From Companilactobacillus keshanensis (GTDB lineage Bacteria; Bacillota; Bacilli; Lactobacillales; Lactobacillaceae): DNA of 64,000 nt. The stretch is from contig NZ_RHOS01000001.1 in the NCBI RefSeq assembly GCF_003946205.1, positions 1 through 64,000 on the forward strand, written 5' to 3'. Every line of letters starts with the position of its first letter. Position 1 is the first letter of the stretch. Positions 1 through 8,655 of this stretch are shown piece by piece. The translations under genes and the position numbers were made by a program. The notes below the pieces were generated by a model. That model was not told the origin of the DNA and did no database searches. It saw only the letters and a list, made by a program, of their open reading frames with translations.

Positions 1-30
1 ATTTTAGTTTCAACAGAATACTTTGGCATA

Positions 31-70
31 ATAAAAACCCCTTGCTTGGATTTCTCCAATGCAAGGGGTT
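31..70 (-). terminator. Intrinsic terminator after the acyltransferase remnant
   Basis: Ten-base inverted repeat AACCCCTTGC/GCAAGGGGTT with a 15-nt loop, followed on the minus strand by a T run. It lies 2 nt beyond the stop codon of the truncated acyltransferase and ends the surface-protein cluster. Confidence 0.85.
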
Positions 71-72
71 CA

Positions 73-351
73 TTACACTTGCGCATAAATCTTCAAGGTT
101 TTTTTTATTGAATACTTAATGCTTACATTCTGAACGCCCAAATAAAAGCCTGTGATCATGACAAATATATAAACGCCAATGTCACCTAACGGTAAGTAAA
201 AAAGTGACCAAAAGGCCGACCACAGATGATTGTGGGCGATCAAATAGTCACTTCTGCCACCTTGAGCCCAAAGGCTAAAGTGATGCAACGTAATAAAGAG
301 CATGCTGATAATTCTCAAAAGCTCAATATTTGAATTTCTAGTTTTTCTCAT
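73..351 (-). pseudogene. Truncated acyltransferase (acyltransferase 3 family), N-terminal remnant
   Basis: The 92 residues match the start of membrane O-acyltransferases of the acyltransferase 3 family: the NIELLRIISMLFITLHHF opening with the conserved His, a first membrane helix (about residues 10-28) and a second (about 55-78) containing the GVYIFVMITGF segment. Family members are usually 330-400 residues, so about three quarters is missing. The frame ends in TAA and an intrinsic terminator follows at once, so this looks like an internal deletion that joined the start of the gene to its original terminator, not an edge effect. It lies 3 nt downstream of a DUF916 gene. A functional short protein is unlikely. 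Confidence 0.7.
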
Positions 352-354
352 AAT

Positions 355-1389
355 TTACTTTCTACGACGATCCGACTTGCCATGTTTAGAGTTATTCTTA
401 TTTATTTGTGCATAGTAGAGATACATCCACAAGGCGACAAAGATCAAGAGAACAATTCCAACAAGAATAATTATCCATTGATGATTATTTTGTTTGACGG
501 GTTCAGTTTGCTGTTGAACTTGTTTTACATCAGTCTTAGAAACAGTAATTGTCTTAGTGAATACCTTCTTAAAGCCGTTCTTACCCGTTAAAGTAATCTT
601 GGCCTGGTATTTTCCAGCAGTAAAATTATCGATCGGAATAAAGTAATCAAATTGTGAATTTGGTGCAATTTGTAAATTCTTAGCATGATAATTTAAAACT
701 TTGGAATTATGTTTGATCCTAGATGATAATTTTACATTATTTATGTTTATTGGCGCAGTATTATCCATCTTAAATGCAATACCCTTGCTGCCAGAAACTG
801 CTTTAGGATACGCATTAGTTAGATGCATATCAGGATTTACCGCATCATCTTTAGAGCGTAAAACAATCCCCTTAACATAACGAACCTGATTTTGAATATT
901 CAAATTCTTAGACTTAGTAGGTGAAACATTAGCAATTGTTGTCACACCACCCAAAATAATTCCCTGATATTCTTTGTCAGGTGATTTAACTTTAAAACTA
1001 ACCTCTTTGGATTCGCCTGCTTTTAGGCTGACAGACTTTTTACGAGCACCCTCTACCAATGAGCTTAATTCAGGCAAACTGCTCTTATATGTCTTTTTGT
1101 TGTACTTGTCGTAACCAATAGTAGCCGAATCAGCCGTATAAGCGTTATTTACTTCGGCAGTAACCTTGATGCTCTTACTACCAGTATTGAAAATAATGAT
1201 TTTTAACGTCTGTTCCTTATTAGGCTCCACTTTCAAATCAAAGTAAGATTCGTTCTTGTCAATTTGATTATCTGGCAAAACGGATTGGATCGAGTATGAT
1301 TTGTCCCCTGCAGCTTCTATCTTAGTCGTTTGATTAAAAAGTGGTATTGCAAAGATGAACATTGATAAAAATACTATGAACTTTTTCAT
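355..1389 (-). CDS. DUF916/DUF3324 WxL-associated cell-surface protein (paralogue 1)
   Basis: Secreted, membrane-anchored protein of 344 residues. ATG at 1389 is preferred over an upstream start because AGGAG lies 5 nt before it and it follows the previous gene by 2 nt. It has a signal peptide (residues 1-26, KKFIVFLSMFIFAIPLF core), an N-terminal DUF916 region with the conserved GGV/GGF-type turn (ILGGVTTI), a DUF3324 region, one C-terminal membrane helix (about 304-328) and a basic tail. In Csc-type clusters such proteins accompany WxL proteins and are thought to bind both WxL domains and peptidoglycan. It is co-transcribed with the next DUF916 gene and may be translationally coupled to it. 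Confidence 0.85.
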   Translation of the reverse strand: MKKFIVFLSMFIFAIPLFNQTTKIEAAGDKSYSIQSVLPDNQIDKNESYFDLKVEPNKEQTLKIIIFNTGSKSIKVTAEVNNAYTADSATIGYDKYNKKTYKSSLPELSSLVEGARKKSVSLKAGESKEVSFKVKSPDKEYQGIILGGVTTIANVSPTKSKNLNIQNQVRYVKGIVLRSKDDAVNPDMHLTNAYPKAVSGSKGIAFKMDNTAPININNVKLSSRIKHNSKVLNYHAKNLQIAPNSQFDYFIPIDNFTAGKYQAKITLTGKNGFKKVFTKTITVSKTDVKQVQQQTEPVKQNNHQWIIILVGIVLLIFVALWMYLYYAQINKNNSKHGKSDRRRK

Positions 1390-1391
1390 GT

Positions 1392-2372
1392 TTAACTCCT
1401 GTTCTGATACCAAATTCCCCAAAAAATGAAAGCTATTAACGTTACTAGAACACCACTAATCAGGATATATGTCAAAGTCTTATCGTAAATCAAATTACGT
1501 GACTTAGAATTTATCTTGTTGGCATCACTTTGAGAAATTTTATAAGTTTTATGGAAATTCCAAACAGTCTTTCCACTTCGAGCTACACCATTCATCTTGT
1601 AGGTACCAGGTGCGATCGGTGTTTGATTTTGATTGAAATCAATTGGGACTTTTGAATTAGGTGCAATTTTTGGATAACGAAGGTCAGCTACCATTTTCTT
1701 TGGGCCGAGATTGAAACGATCCAACCAACTCTGACGTTTGACCGTCATATGTACAATAACATTCTTCATTAGTCCTGGTTGATCGTTTTGAAGATTTACA
1801 TACATGTGTGGTTGGTAGTTCTGGACACCAATTGTTAAATTGTATGCCTTTAGAATACCACCTACGGCCTTGTTATCGCCTGTTATCCAGACTGGAACAT
1901 TGGCACTACTATTGAAATTACTAGTATTTTCGTAAACATTAAAACCACCCATAATCAATCCCTTAACTTTATTATTGGGCAGTTTTATCTTAAATGTTAA
2001 ATCCTTAGTTTGATTTGCCTTAACGGTTACCTTCTGAGTTTTTGTCATACTAGAAAAAGCATATTGCAGACCAAAATCACCTTTTTTGATCATATCAGTA
2101 AAGATAATTTTGCCGTCAGGAGATGTAGTAGCATTCGTTGGCGCAACTACTAAATCAATGGGACTACTATTAAAATTACTGATAGATACTTTTAGATCTC
2201 TAGTTCCACCACTTTTACTGATTATTTGAAAACGATCAGTAATGCTGGAATCTTCAATCAATGGCGTTACGGCAATACCTTTAATATCTGCAGATACTTT
2301 AGTGGGATTAGCAATTATCCCCAGAATAAAGCAGGTGAGAAATAACAGAAGACATTTAAATTTCTTATTCAT
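1392..2372 (-). CDS. DUF916/DUF3324 WxL-associated cell-surface protein (paralogue 2)
   Basis: A 326-residue relative of its two neighbours. ATG at 2372 has GGGG 7 nt upstream; a TTG 6 nt earlier is possible but spaced too close. The signal peptide covers about residues 1-28 (CLLLFLTCFILGIIA core). The DUF916 part contains IMGGFNVYENT, the counterpart of the MGGFNV turn in the third paralogue, followed by the DUF3324 part and a C-terminal helix (ILISGVLVTLIAFIFWG) with a short basic end. It is the first gene of a three-gene unit downstream of a terminator (with paralogue 1 and the acyltransferase remnant). No LPxTG motif is present, so anchoring is by the C-terminal helix. Confidence 0.85.
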   Translation of the reverse strand: MNKKFKCLLLFLTCFILGIIANPTKVSADIKGIAVTPLIEDSSITDRFQIISKSGGTRDLKVSISNFNSSPIDLVVAPTNATTSPDGKIIFTDMIKKGDFGLQYAFSSMTKTQKVTVKANQTKDLTFKIKLPNNKVKGLIMGGFNVYENTSNFNSSANVPVWITGDNKAVGGILKAYNLTIGVQNYQPHMYVNLQNDQPGLMKNVIVHMTVKRQSWLDRFNLGPKKMVADLRYPKIAPNSKVPIDFNQNQTPIAPGTYKMNGVARSGKTVWNFHKTYKISQSDANKINSKSRNLIYDKTLTYILISGVLVTLIAFIFWGIWYQNRS

Positions 2373-2414
2373 TTTCAAGCCCCATATTCTTTAATCTCTA
2401 CACCTATGATAATA

Positions 2415-2458
2415 CTAAAAAAGCTGCTCCAAGTCTTGGAACAGCTTCTTTTTTTTAA
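2415..2458 (-). terminator. Bidirectional-looking terminator between DUF916 genes
   Basis: AAGCTG(C)TCCAAG/CTTGGA(A)CAGCTT stem at 2421-2447 with A/T runs on both sides. It separates the third DUF916 gene from the other two, so the cluster is at least two transcription units unless read through. Confidence 0.85.
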
Positions 2459-2460
2459 AA

Positions 2461-3558
2461 TTAACGACGACGTTTTCTTGTTGATTTATTTGGTTTGTTT
2501 GGTGTGTTGCCATTACCACCATTATTATTTTTCTTTCCTAGATAGATTCCTAGTCCAAGAATAATAGCGAGTAATAGAATGCCAAGAAGAATATATAACC
2601 ACATGTAGTTAGGTTTGATACCGGCCAACTTATTGTACTTAGCGGCTTGTGCGTTGGTAATTGTGAAGTCTTTATTTAAAGTCCAGCTCTTAATACCATC
2701 ATTAGTTTTATAAACTAATTTCAAATGATAGTTACCGGCCTTCATGGGTTTCTTACCCCATGAAATAGAATAATTATAATTTGAAGTTGGTGCTATAGAT
2801 TGACCAGATTGTGAATTGGTAACCTTAAAACTCTTATCACCTTTTTTGGTAACTGTAGCCTTAGAATTCATGCTTGCCACAAAACCGTTTGAAGAATTAC
2901 GAACATTGGCGTTGACACCAGCTCTTTGTGCATTATTACCAGTTACTAATGCTGGTTTAACAGTATTTATTGAATACTTAGGATCTTGATTTCCACTTGA
3001 TTTTTGATGGATCTGGATTGGTAATGAATAACTAAACTTATTCTTGATCAAGGTACCATTGGCACTAACTGTACCCTTAGCTTTTTCCTTATATGGTTTT
3101 ACGTTAAAACCACCCATGATGTATCCACTGAATTTCTTTTTAGGAATCGTCAAAGTAACTGGAATAATCATTTCTTTCCCCGGATTAACGGTAGCAATTA
3201 TATGATTAGGTGTAATCGCATCACGCGTCTGAATCTTCAACTTAGGATCACTTACCTTTGATCTATCATATCCTGGTTGACCACCATTAGTTGTGTATGC
3301 TGTATTGGCATTAATAACAAATCTACGTGTCTTATTGGCCTTATTAATAACACCAATTTTAACTTGTACTTGTTGTCCTGGATCACCCTCAACAACATAG
3401 GTACCATTATCTGTATTAACCTCATCGACACTTGCCTCCGGTTTAATAGCATAATCACCTGAAGCAGCTTGTGCTGTTTGAATCGTTGCTAAGCCCGAAA
3501 GTATCAGACCAAATATTGCAAAAAAAACGAATAGAGTTCTCTTGGATACTCTTTTCAT
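2461..3558 (-). CDS. DUF916/DUF3324 WxL-associated cell-surface protein (paralogue 3)
   Basis: A 365-residue secreted protein. ATG at 3558 is supported by GGGAGG 9 nt upstream; the open frame extends 17 codons further without a better site. Signal peptide at residues 1-32 with an AQA-AS cleavage region, a DUF916 domain containing IMGGFNVKPY, a DUF3324 domain, a membrane helix near the C-terminus (YILLGILLLAIILGLGIYLG) and a Gly/Asn-rich then basic tail ending KRRR. It lies just downstream of the WxL gene, separated by a terminator. By family precedent it should display or tether the WxL protein on the cell wall; the partner is inferred from position only. Confidence 0.87.
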   Translation of the reverse strand: MKRVSKRTLFVFFAIFGLILSGLATIQTAQAASGDYAIKPEASVDEVNTDNGTYVVEGDPGQQVQVKIGVINKANKTRRFVINANTAYTTNGGQPGYDRSKVSDPKLKIQTRDAITPNHIIATVNPGKEMIIPVTLTIPKKKFSGYIMGGFNVKPYKEKAKGTVSANGTLIKNKFSYSLPIQIHQKSSGNQDPKYSINTVKPALVTGNNAQRAGVNANVRNSSNGFVASMNSKATVTKKGDKSFKVTNSQSGQSIAPTSNYNYSISWGKKPMKAGNYHLKLVYKTNDGIKSWTLNKDFTITNAQAAKYNKLAGIKPNYMWLYILLGILLLAIILGLGIYLGKKNNNGGNGNTPNKPNKSTRKRRR

Positions 3559-3604
3559 GACAAATTCCTCCCACAGAATCTTAAAAATAACTTCTCTTAT
3601 ATAA

Positions 3605-3641
3605 TACAAAAACCACTACTATAAGTATAGTAGTGGTTTTA
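3605..3641 (-). terminator. Terminator of the WxL gene
   Basis: Perfect 12-bp stem ACCACTACTATA/TATAGTAGTGGT with a 2-nt gap at the apex and T runs at both ends, 44 nt past the WxL stop codon. Confidence 0.85.
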
Positions 3642-3684
3642 TTTAAATCAATTGTTATTAACTACTAAATTGATCCTTTTAAAA

Positions 3685-4524
3685 TTAAGCTCCAGCAACT
3701 TTTGTCATTGCTGTTGGTGTTAATGTCCATGTGATAGGTGCTTGATATGATTTAGCTGATGCTGTTGATGAATTACCAGCTTCAGCTGGAACTGTCAATT
3801 GAGCATTTGAATTAGGTGAACCAGTTTCTGCTGCAAATTGAGCAATGATAGCACCATTTGCGTAATTACCTGCTGCTAGATCCATAACCGTATGGTCAGT
3901 CTTATCACCTGAAGTTAATGTTGCGGCTGTTGATTTTTGACCTTGAATAACATCTTTAGGAGCTGTTGATGTTGTCAATTGTACTGGTTTCAATGCTAGA
4001 AGGAAGTCACCAGTTGCGGGTGTATCCACATCATTTTCAGTATGATTGAATGTACCTAATTGAGCAGTAACATTAAATCCTGCTGTAGTCTTTGTAGTTG
4101 CATCTGTACGTGAATCTGTTACTTGCAAAATACCTGATTGGTTACCATCATCATCGATAGCTGAACTGTTGTTTTGAAGATCAACTTTTGATCCAGCTGC
4201 GGCTGTACCAAATCCAAAGTCAGGAACCTTGTCTAATGTTAGAAGTCCACTGATAACTGTTACATTTGCATCTGATTGTGCAGTTGCTGTACCCATTGCT
4301 GATTGATCTCCTGAGCCATTATCATAAGCAATTGCTAGGCCTGGATTGTCTTTATCATTTAATGAGTTAACAGTCTTATTAGGTGTTACAGCTGTAACTG
4401 TACCATCAGCATTAACTGTTGCTGATGTTGTAGCAGCTTGTGCTGTTAGTGAAGGTGCTAATGCTCCTAATACGATACCTGCTGTTGCTAATGATCCTAC
4501 GAATACGTTTCTTGATAATTTCAT
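3685..4524 (-). CDS. WxL-domain cell-wall protein
   Basis: Secreted 279-residue protein with a signal peptide (residues 1-30, ending TAQAA) and a domain rich in Ala, Thr and Asp. The DFGFG segment and the C-terminal ITWTLTPTA (Trp266) are the two halves of the WxL wall-binding domain. WxL proteins attach non-covalently to peptidoglycan and assemble with DUF916 proteins. GGGAGG lies 9 nt before the ATG. A promoter (TTTACA-16-TATTAT) lies just upstream and a strong terminator follows, so it is probably transcribed alone and highly. The neighbouring sortase-anchored protein and DUF916 genes make a Csc-type surface complex likely. Confidence 0.92.
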   Translation of the reverse strand: MKLSRNVFVGSLATAGIVLGALAPSLTAQAATTSATVNADGTVTAVTPNKTVNSLNDKDNPGLAIAYDNGSGDQSAMGTATAQSDANVTVISGLLTLDKVPDFGFGTAAAGSKVDLQNNSSAIDDDGNQSGILQVTDSRTDATTKTTAGFNVTAQLGTFNHTENDVDTPATGDFLLALKPVQLTTSTAPKDVIQGQKSTAATLTSGDKTDHTVMDLAAGNYANGAIIAQFAAETGSPNSNAQLTVPAEAGNSSTASAKSYQAPITWTLTPTAMTKVAGA

Positions 4525-4581
4525 GTTTGTTTCCTCCCTGATATACGAATTACTTTTTTGATGTAACTTGATTACATATTG

Positions 4582-4609
4582 ATAATACCAATAAAATTGC
4601 TCTTGTAAA
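4582..4609 (-). promoter_or_regulatory. Candidate promoter of the WxL gene
   Basis: On the minus strand TTTACA (4609-4604), a 16-nt spacer and TATTAT (4587-4582), ending 57 nt before the start codon. Confidence 0.5.
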
Positions 4610-4660
4610 CTTCACCTTTTGTAAATGAAATTTATTAAAATTGATATTTCTTTGTAACCG

Positions 4661-5092
4661 TTAATTCTGTAAAACTTTTCTAATTCTCTTCATGTAAAAA
4701 GCGAATAGACCAACCAACATAGATAAACCTACAATAACTAGTCCTGTTTCATCGGCATCCCCTGTTTGTGGATACGATGATAAGTTATTGATGTTTACTG
4801 ATGGCACGTTATCTGATGACTGAGTCTTACTTGAATCCCCATCTGTGTTATCCCCTGTATTATCACTGGTTACTAGTACGTGGGCATTTGAAGGCCCATC
4901 ACCACTATCCTCTGCGATTACTGGTTGAGCACTATCAACGGAGCTTCCAGTAGAATTATTGGCAGAATCGGCGATGACTTGATTTACCCCAAAGGCACCG
5001 ACGACTCCAAAGACAATAACGACAATCGCAAATAATCCGATCATTCGCTTTTTGACTGTGAGACTTCTAGTAGATCTTCTTTTTTTCTTCAT
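4661..5092 (-). CDS. Small sortase-anchored surface protein (CscD-like)
   Basis: A 143-residue protein: basic N-terminus, membrane/signal helix (about 17-38, ending VIADS), a short Ser/Asp/Asn-rich region, then a sorting signal YPQTG (107-111), a hydrophobic stretch and a basic end KRIRK. YPQTG is a variant of LPxTG. ATG at 5092 is chosen because GAGAGG stands 7 nt upstream; two earlier ATGs overlap that site. Small LPxTG proteins of this kind are the usual third component of WxL/DUF916 (Csc) clusters. Sortase-dependent anchoring is expected; no sortase gene is in the window. Confidence 0.82.
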   Translation of the reverse strand: MKKKRRSTRSLTVKKRMIGLFAIVVIVFGVVGAFGVNQVIADSANNSTGSSVDSAQPVIAEDSGDGPSNAHVLVTSDNTGDNTDGDSSKTQSSDNVPSVNINNLSSYPQTGDADETGLVIVGLSMLVGLFAFYMKRIRKVLQN

Positions 5093-5207
5093 ATAAAAAC
5101 CTCTCATCAAAAATCAGTCTATTATCTCCTTACCAAGACTAAGTTTAACATGTAAGATACCGCTTTAATTTCCGTTCTAGTTAAGAAATCTTTTCCAAAA
5201 GTGGGAA

Positions 5208-5717
5208 TCAAGGCTTCAAAAGATAAAAGTTTAGCGGTACATGATTGTCGGTCAGAAGAGAATTCTGATTTACTTGATAAATAAATTTGAATTTTAGCTT
5301 ATTTAACAGATTTTTTGTGGGCAAATTGTCAGTTTCGACTGCTGCCCACAGTTCAATCAGTCCTAATTCATTAAAACTATAGTCAATTAACAAAGAAATT
5401 GCCTCACTACCGATCCCTTTCCGCCTAAATTGGCGGTCAATAATGAAGCCGATTTCTCTAGTTTTTTTCAAATCAGCAGTTATTCCCCGCTCGTTTAACT
5501 CAATTATCCCTACCATTGAGTTATTTACAAGTGTAATTGCATAACTACTTGGTAACTCTTTATACTTCTTAAAAAGCTTTTTAGCTATTTTCTTATCAGT
5601 TACGTACTCTAATCCGGATCTTTGATGATTCTCTTGATCACTTACCAGATGATAAAAGACAGGAAAATCTTCATCAATAAAGTTACGAACAGACACGTTT
5701 CTTCCTATTAGATGCAT
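5208..5717 (-). CDS. GNAT family N-acetyltransferase (RimJ/RimL-like)
   Basis: 169 residues with a GNAT fold of the ribosomal-protein-acetyltransferase type: N-terminal LIGRNVSVRNFIDEDF, central EIGFIIDRQFRRKGIGSEA, which carries the acetyl-CoA-binding RxxGxG/A loop (about residues 93-102), and C-terminal ETDNLPTKNLLNKLKF typical of RimJ/RimL relatives. The substrate cannot be told. It starts 2 nt after the stop of the nitroreductase gene, so the two form a transcription unit. Confidence 0.85.
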   Translation of the reverse strand: MHLIGRNVSVRNFIDEDFPVFYHLVSDQENHQRSGLEYVTDKKIAKKLFKKYKELPSSYAITLVNNSMVGIIELNERGITADLKKTREIGFIIDRQFRRKGIGSEAISLLIDYSFNELGLIELWAAVETDNLPTKNLLNKLKFKFIYQVNQNSLLTDNHVPLNFYLLKP

Positions 5718-5719
5718 TT

Positions 5720-6367
5720 CTATTCCTTCATATGTAATATTTTTTTAACTGAGGCACGTTTAGTCGAAATATTATTAATCTTGCTATTATTAGCATAACC
5801 CATTGCAATACCAACAACAATTTCTTGATCTTGAGGTATCGACAATTCTTTTTTGATGATTTCCGGATGATTAGACAATGCATAAGCAGGAATAGTCCCG
5901 ATACCATGGCTTGCCGCACTTAACATCAATGTTTGACCAAACGCTCCCATATCATAAATAGTGAACTCGCTGGCCTTTTTACTAGTAGTTAAGTATACCA
6001 AATATGGCGCATAGAATAGATTATTTCTGGCATCTACCCACTCTGGATCATCTGTCCCCTCAACTCCAACCGCTTCTTCAACAGATTTGGACCATTCTTT
6101 GATATTATTCATTGATAATTCAGAACGACTGGTACGATGAGGTGTTGTTAAATCCGTCTTACCAGCTTCATTGGTTATTTTAAATCCTGATCTGATCTTT
6201 TTGACGTTTTCACCGGACGCAATATAGACTTCCCAAGGTTGTGAGTTCTGCCAAGAAGGTGCACGTTGGGCATCCTGAATTATTTCTTCTATAGTAATAG
6301 TAGAAATTCTTCTATCACTAAATGAGCGAATTGACTTTCTTTGATAGATCAAATTACTATTTTCCAA
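5720..6367 (-). CDS. Nitroreductase family NAD(P)H-dependent FMN oxidoreductase
   Basis: 215 residues. The N-terminal YQRKSIRSFSDR and QRAPSWQNSQPWEVYIA segments are the FMN-binding motifs of the nitroreductase family, and SAASHGIGTIPAYAL plus IVVGIAMGYAN complete the fold. It is presumably a flavin-dependent reductase of quinone- or nitro-type compounds; the physiological substrate is unknown. The start is TTG at 6367, with GGGAGG 8 nt upstream and no ATG nearby. It is divergent from tpx and upstream of the GNAT gene. Confidence 0.88.
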   Translation of the reverse strand: MENSNLIYQRKSIRSFSDRRISTITIEEIIQDAQRAPSWQNSQPWEVYIASGENVKKIRSGFKITNEAGKTDLTTPHRTSRSELSMNNIKEWSKSVEEAVGVEGTDDPEWVDARNNLFYAPYLVYLTTSKKASEFTIYDMGAFGQTLMLSAASHGIGTIPAYALSNHPEIIKKELSIPQDQEIVVGIAMGYANNSKINNISTKRASVKKILHMKE

Positions 6368-6464
6368 CTATAATTCCTCCCAAATAATCGTATTTCTAGG
6401 TTTTTAAAAAAATATCATCTATAATTAAATTATAAACGTTTGTAATAGGAAAGGTGTGGACAGT

Positions 6465-6962
6465 ATGGATTTAGATTTCAAGGGAGAAACAGTAACAACT
6501 TTGGGGCAACCACCTCTAGTTGGAGAGAGTTTTCCAGATTTCACAGCATTGGATAAAGATGGCAAGACTGTTAAGTTGAGTGACTTCTTGGATAAACCGC
6601 TTTTGATCAGTGTCGTGCCAGACATCAATACTCGTGTATGCAGTATTCAAACAAAACATTTCAACACAGAAATTGATGGACATTCAGAGATCAATTTCAT
6701 TACCATCTCAACAAATACTGTTGAGCAACAAGCTAATTGGTGTGCTGCTGAAGGTGTTAAAAATATGCAAATGATTTCTGATGTGGACCACGACTTTGGT
6801 GAAAAGAGTAAGCTTTTGATCGAAGCCAAAGGAATCCTAGCACGTTCCGTTTGGGTAGTCGACACAAATAAGCAGGTCATCTACTCAGAAATCCTTAAAG
6901 TACAAACAAATGAACCTAACTACAACAAAGTGTTAGATCAATTAGATCAAATGCACGAATAA
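6465..6962 (+). CDS. tpx: Thiol peroxidase (atypical 2-Cys peroxiredoxin)
   Basis: 165 residues matching Tpx: GESFPDFTALDKDGKTVKLSDF at the N-terminus, the peroxidatic cysteine Cys59 in DINTRVCSIQTKHFN, and the resolving cysteine Cys93 in NWCAAEGV. It reduces hydroperoxides in the cytoplasm using thioredoxin. ATG at 6465 is chosen; it has AAGG about 10 nt upstream, and the family normally begins near this point. A GTG 9 nt earlier is an alternative. The gene stands alone, divergent from the nitroreductase gene, and is closed by a strong terminator. Confidence 0.95.
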   Translation: MDLDFKGETVTTLGQPPLVGESFPDFTALDKDGKTVKLSDFLDKPLLISVVPDINTRVCSIQTKHFNTEIDGHSEINFITISTNTVEQQANWCAAEGVKNMQMISDVDHDFGEKSKLLIEAKGILARSVWVVDTNKQVIYSEILKVQTNEPNYNKVLDQLDQMHE

Positions 6963-6967
6963 AATAA

Positions 6968-7017
6968 TAAGAAGCAATTATTACTTGGAAAAGGCCAGGT
7001 AATACTTGCTTCTTTTT
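6968..7017. terminator. Terminator shared by tpx and the convergent oxidoreductase
   Basis: Long hairpin AAGAAGCAA(T)TATTAC(T)TGG with its complement, ending in TTTTT on the plus strand; it overlaps the stop codon of the convergent gene. Confidence 0.85.
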
Positions 7018-7780
7018 AACGTCTTCGATGTTTCATAAACGTAACAAAATGTAAAATACATGCTAAAAGCACAAAGAAAATAACCGTAAAACTTATATAA
7101 TTGATCCAAAAATTATTGATTGGCATCACATAACGCAAAGGAACTTGGATACCCATCGTAATTAAGGCCATAATGGCAATCATGAAGAATAGCTGAATAT
7201 ATCTTTTCAAGGTCGAATCGTCCTTTCTCTTCTTATGGGATATCTTGTGTCCATACTTAGCAGCGATCTGCTTCTTATTATCAGGTATTTCTTTCATACC
7301 AAAGGTACCTGGCAGGACTATTTCCCCAGTTTTAATAACCCCAGCAGCACTCATTACTCGGTCAATTGTCTTTAAACTTTCATCAGTAACACCAGTTACA
7401 AAATTTTCTAAAGGACCGACATAACAAGATGTAATACTCAAATAATGTTTATTTTTAAATTTTCCCGGAATAGTATCGCCATTTTCTTTGAAATATACGA
7501 GTTTAGGACGCATACAATCAAAGAAATTCTTCAAAACACCGGATAATTCACGCCAATACGTTGGTGCAGCAAATACCCAAACATCACTGGACATCAATTT
7601 ATCAGACAATTCATTCAGTATTTGATTTTTTTCGTGATATTTATGTGGTGTGATTTTATAATTTTCCAAATAAATTGTTTCTGTTTCTACACCCTCATCC
7701 ACGTTCTTTAGGACTTCATCAAGCATCTGAGCGTTCAATCCATGCTCTTGATGCGAGGCCAAAATGCCAAGAACTTTCAT
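7016..7780 (-). CDS. NAD(P)H-dependent flavodoxin-fold reductase with C-terminal membrane helices
   Basis: 254 residues. Residues 1-175 form a flavodoxin-like FMN reductase: MKVLGILAS(HQEHGLNAQML) phosphate-binding loop and WVFAAPTYWRELSGVLKNFFD, the second FMN loop of the NAD(P)H:quinone-reductase-like family. After a Lys/Arg-rich linker come two membrane helices (about 194-212 and 222-246) and a basic end. That tail is not part of the core family and places the flavin domain at the inner membrane face. Role unknown; quinone or metal reduction is possible. It is convergent with tpx and shares its terminator. Confidence 0.75.
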   Translation of the reverse strand: MKVLGILASHQEHGLNAQMLDEVLKNVDEGVETETIYLENYKITPHKYHEKNQILNELSDKLMSSDVWVFAAPTYWRELSGVLKNFFDCMRPKLVYFKENGDTIPGKFKNKHYLSITSCYVGPLENFVTGVTDESLKTIDRVMSAAGVIKTGEIVLPGTFGMKEIPDNKKQIAAKYGHKISHKKRKDDSTLKRYIQLFFMIAIMALITMGIQVPLRYVMPINNFWINYISFTVIFFVLLACILHFVTFMKHRRR

Positions 7781-7877
7781 CTAACCACTCCCTTTTCTTC
7801 TATTATAATGAAATTCATTTCATTGGTAAAAAGAATCTTTTGCTGATATGGTAAGAGTAACAAGGAGGGTCTCTTAA

Positions 7878-8519
7878 ATGAAAGTATTGATAATTGGAGC
7901 TCACGGTAAAGTTGGGCATTTATTAATTGGTGAATTACAATCGAAGAACATTGATTTCGTTGCTGGTTTACGTAGTAAGGAACAAATTAAAGCCTACAAA
8001 GATAACAATATTCCTACTCAATTTATTGATTTAACAGCATCTTTAGATGATATCACTAAGTCTGTGAAAGAATCTGGGGCTGATGTTTTGCTATTTTCTG
8101 CAGGTGCGGGTGGCGCTGGATCTGATCTCACACTACAAATCGATCTCGATGGTGCCATCAAGACAATGATGATTGCTGAAGCATTAGACATAAAGCGTTA
8201 CATCATGGTTAGTTCCGTCTTTAGTGACAATCGTGACAAGTGGGACGCCTCAGGTATCAAACCATATATGATTGCCAAGCACTATGCGGACGTACATTTA
8301 CGCGGTACGGACCTTGATTACACGATCATCCATCCAGGTGGGCTTACTGACGAAGAATCAATTGGCAAGATAAAATTACTCGGAGAAAATGAAGTTGATA
8401 ATATTCCAAGAATCGATGTTGCCAAATCATTAGTCGAAATTTTGCAAAATCCTTCTACCATAGGCAAGGAGTACAGTATAGCTAGTGGGGATGAACCAAT
8501 TTCTGATGTAATCAAATAA
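7878..8519 (+). CDS. NAD(P)-binding protein (atypical SDR, YwnB/NmrA-like)
   Basis: 213-residue Rossmann protein with the N-terminal dinucleotide motif GAHGKVG (residues 8-14), a second strand ending GLRSK, the Asp-rich turn FIDLTASLDD, and KRYIMVSSVFSDNRDKW where classical SDRs have the catalytic Ser. Proteins of this kind are NAD(P)H sensors or reductases of unknown substrate and are common in lactobacilli. AAGGAGG is 10 nt before the ATG. It is monocistronic with a terminator about 50 nt downstream. Confidence 0.82.
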   Translation: MKVLIIGAHGKVGHLLIGELQSKNIDFVAGLRSKEQIKAYKDNNIPTQFIDLTASLDDITKSVKESGADVLLFSAGAGGAGSDLTLQIDLDGAIKTMMIAEALDIKRYIMVSSVFSDNRDKWDASGIKPYMIAKHYADVHLRGTDLDYTIIHPGGLTDEESIGKIKLLGENEVDNIPRIDVAKSLVEILQNPSTIGKEYSIASGDEPISDVIK

Positions 8520-8565
8520 AAACTTATAGCATTTAGTAGTGATAGATTGGTACATTCAAATGTAA

Positions 8566-8609
8566 AAAATTAAAGGCATGATTTCAGTAATATGAAATCA
8601 TGCCTTTAA
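8566..8609. terminator. Bidirectional terminator
   Basis: 15-bp stem AAAGGCATGATTTCA/TGAAATCATGCCTTT at 8572-8606 between convergent genes; the minus strand has the better T tract. Confidence 0.85.
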
Positions 8610-8655
8610 ACTATATTTGAATATCTATACAAAAATTAATTGATCATATAATAAT

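Noticed and set aside
382-591. Plus-strand ORF across the DUF916 gene
   Set aside because: Antisense shadow of a well-supported gene, low-complexity composition, no ribosome site.
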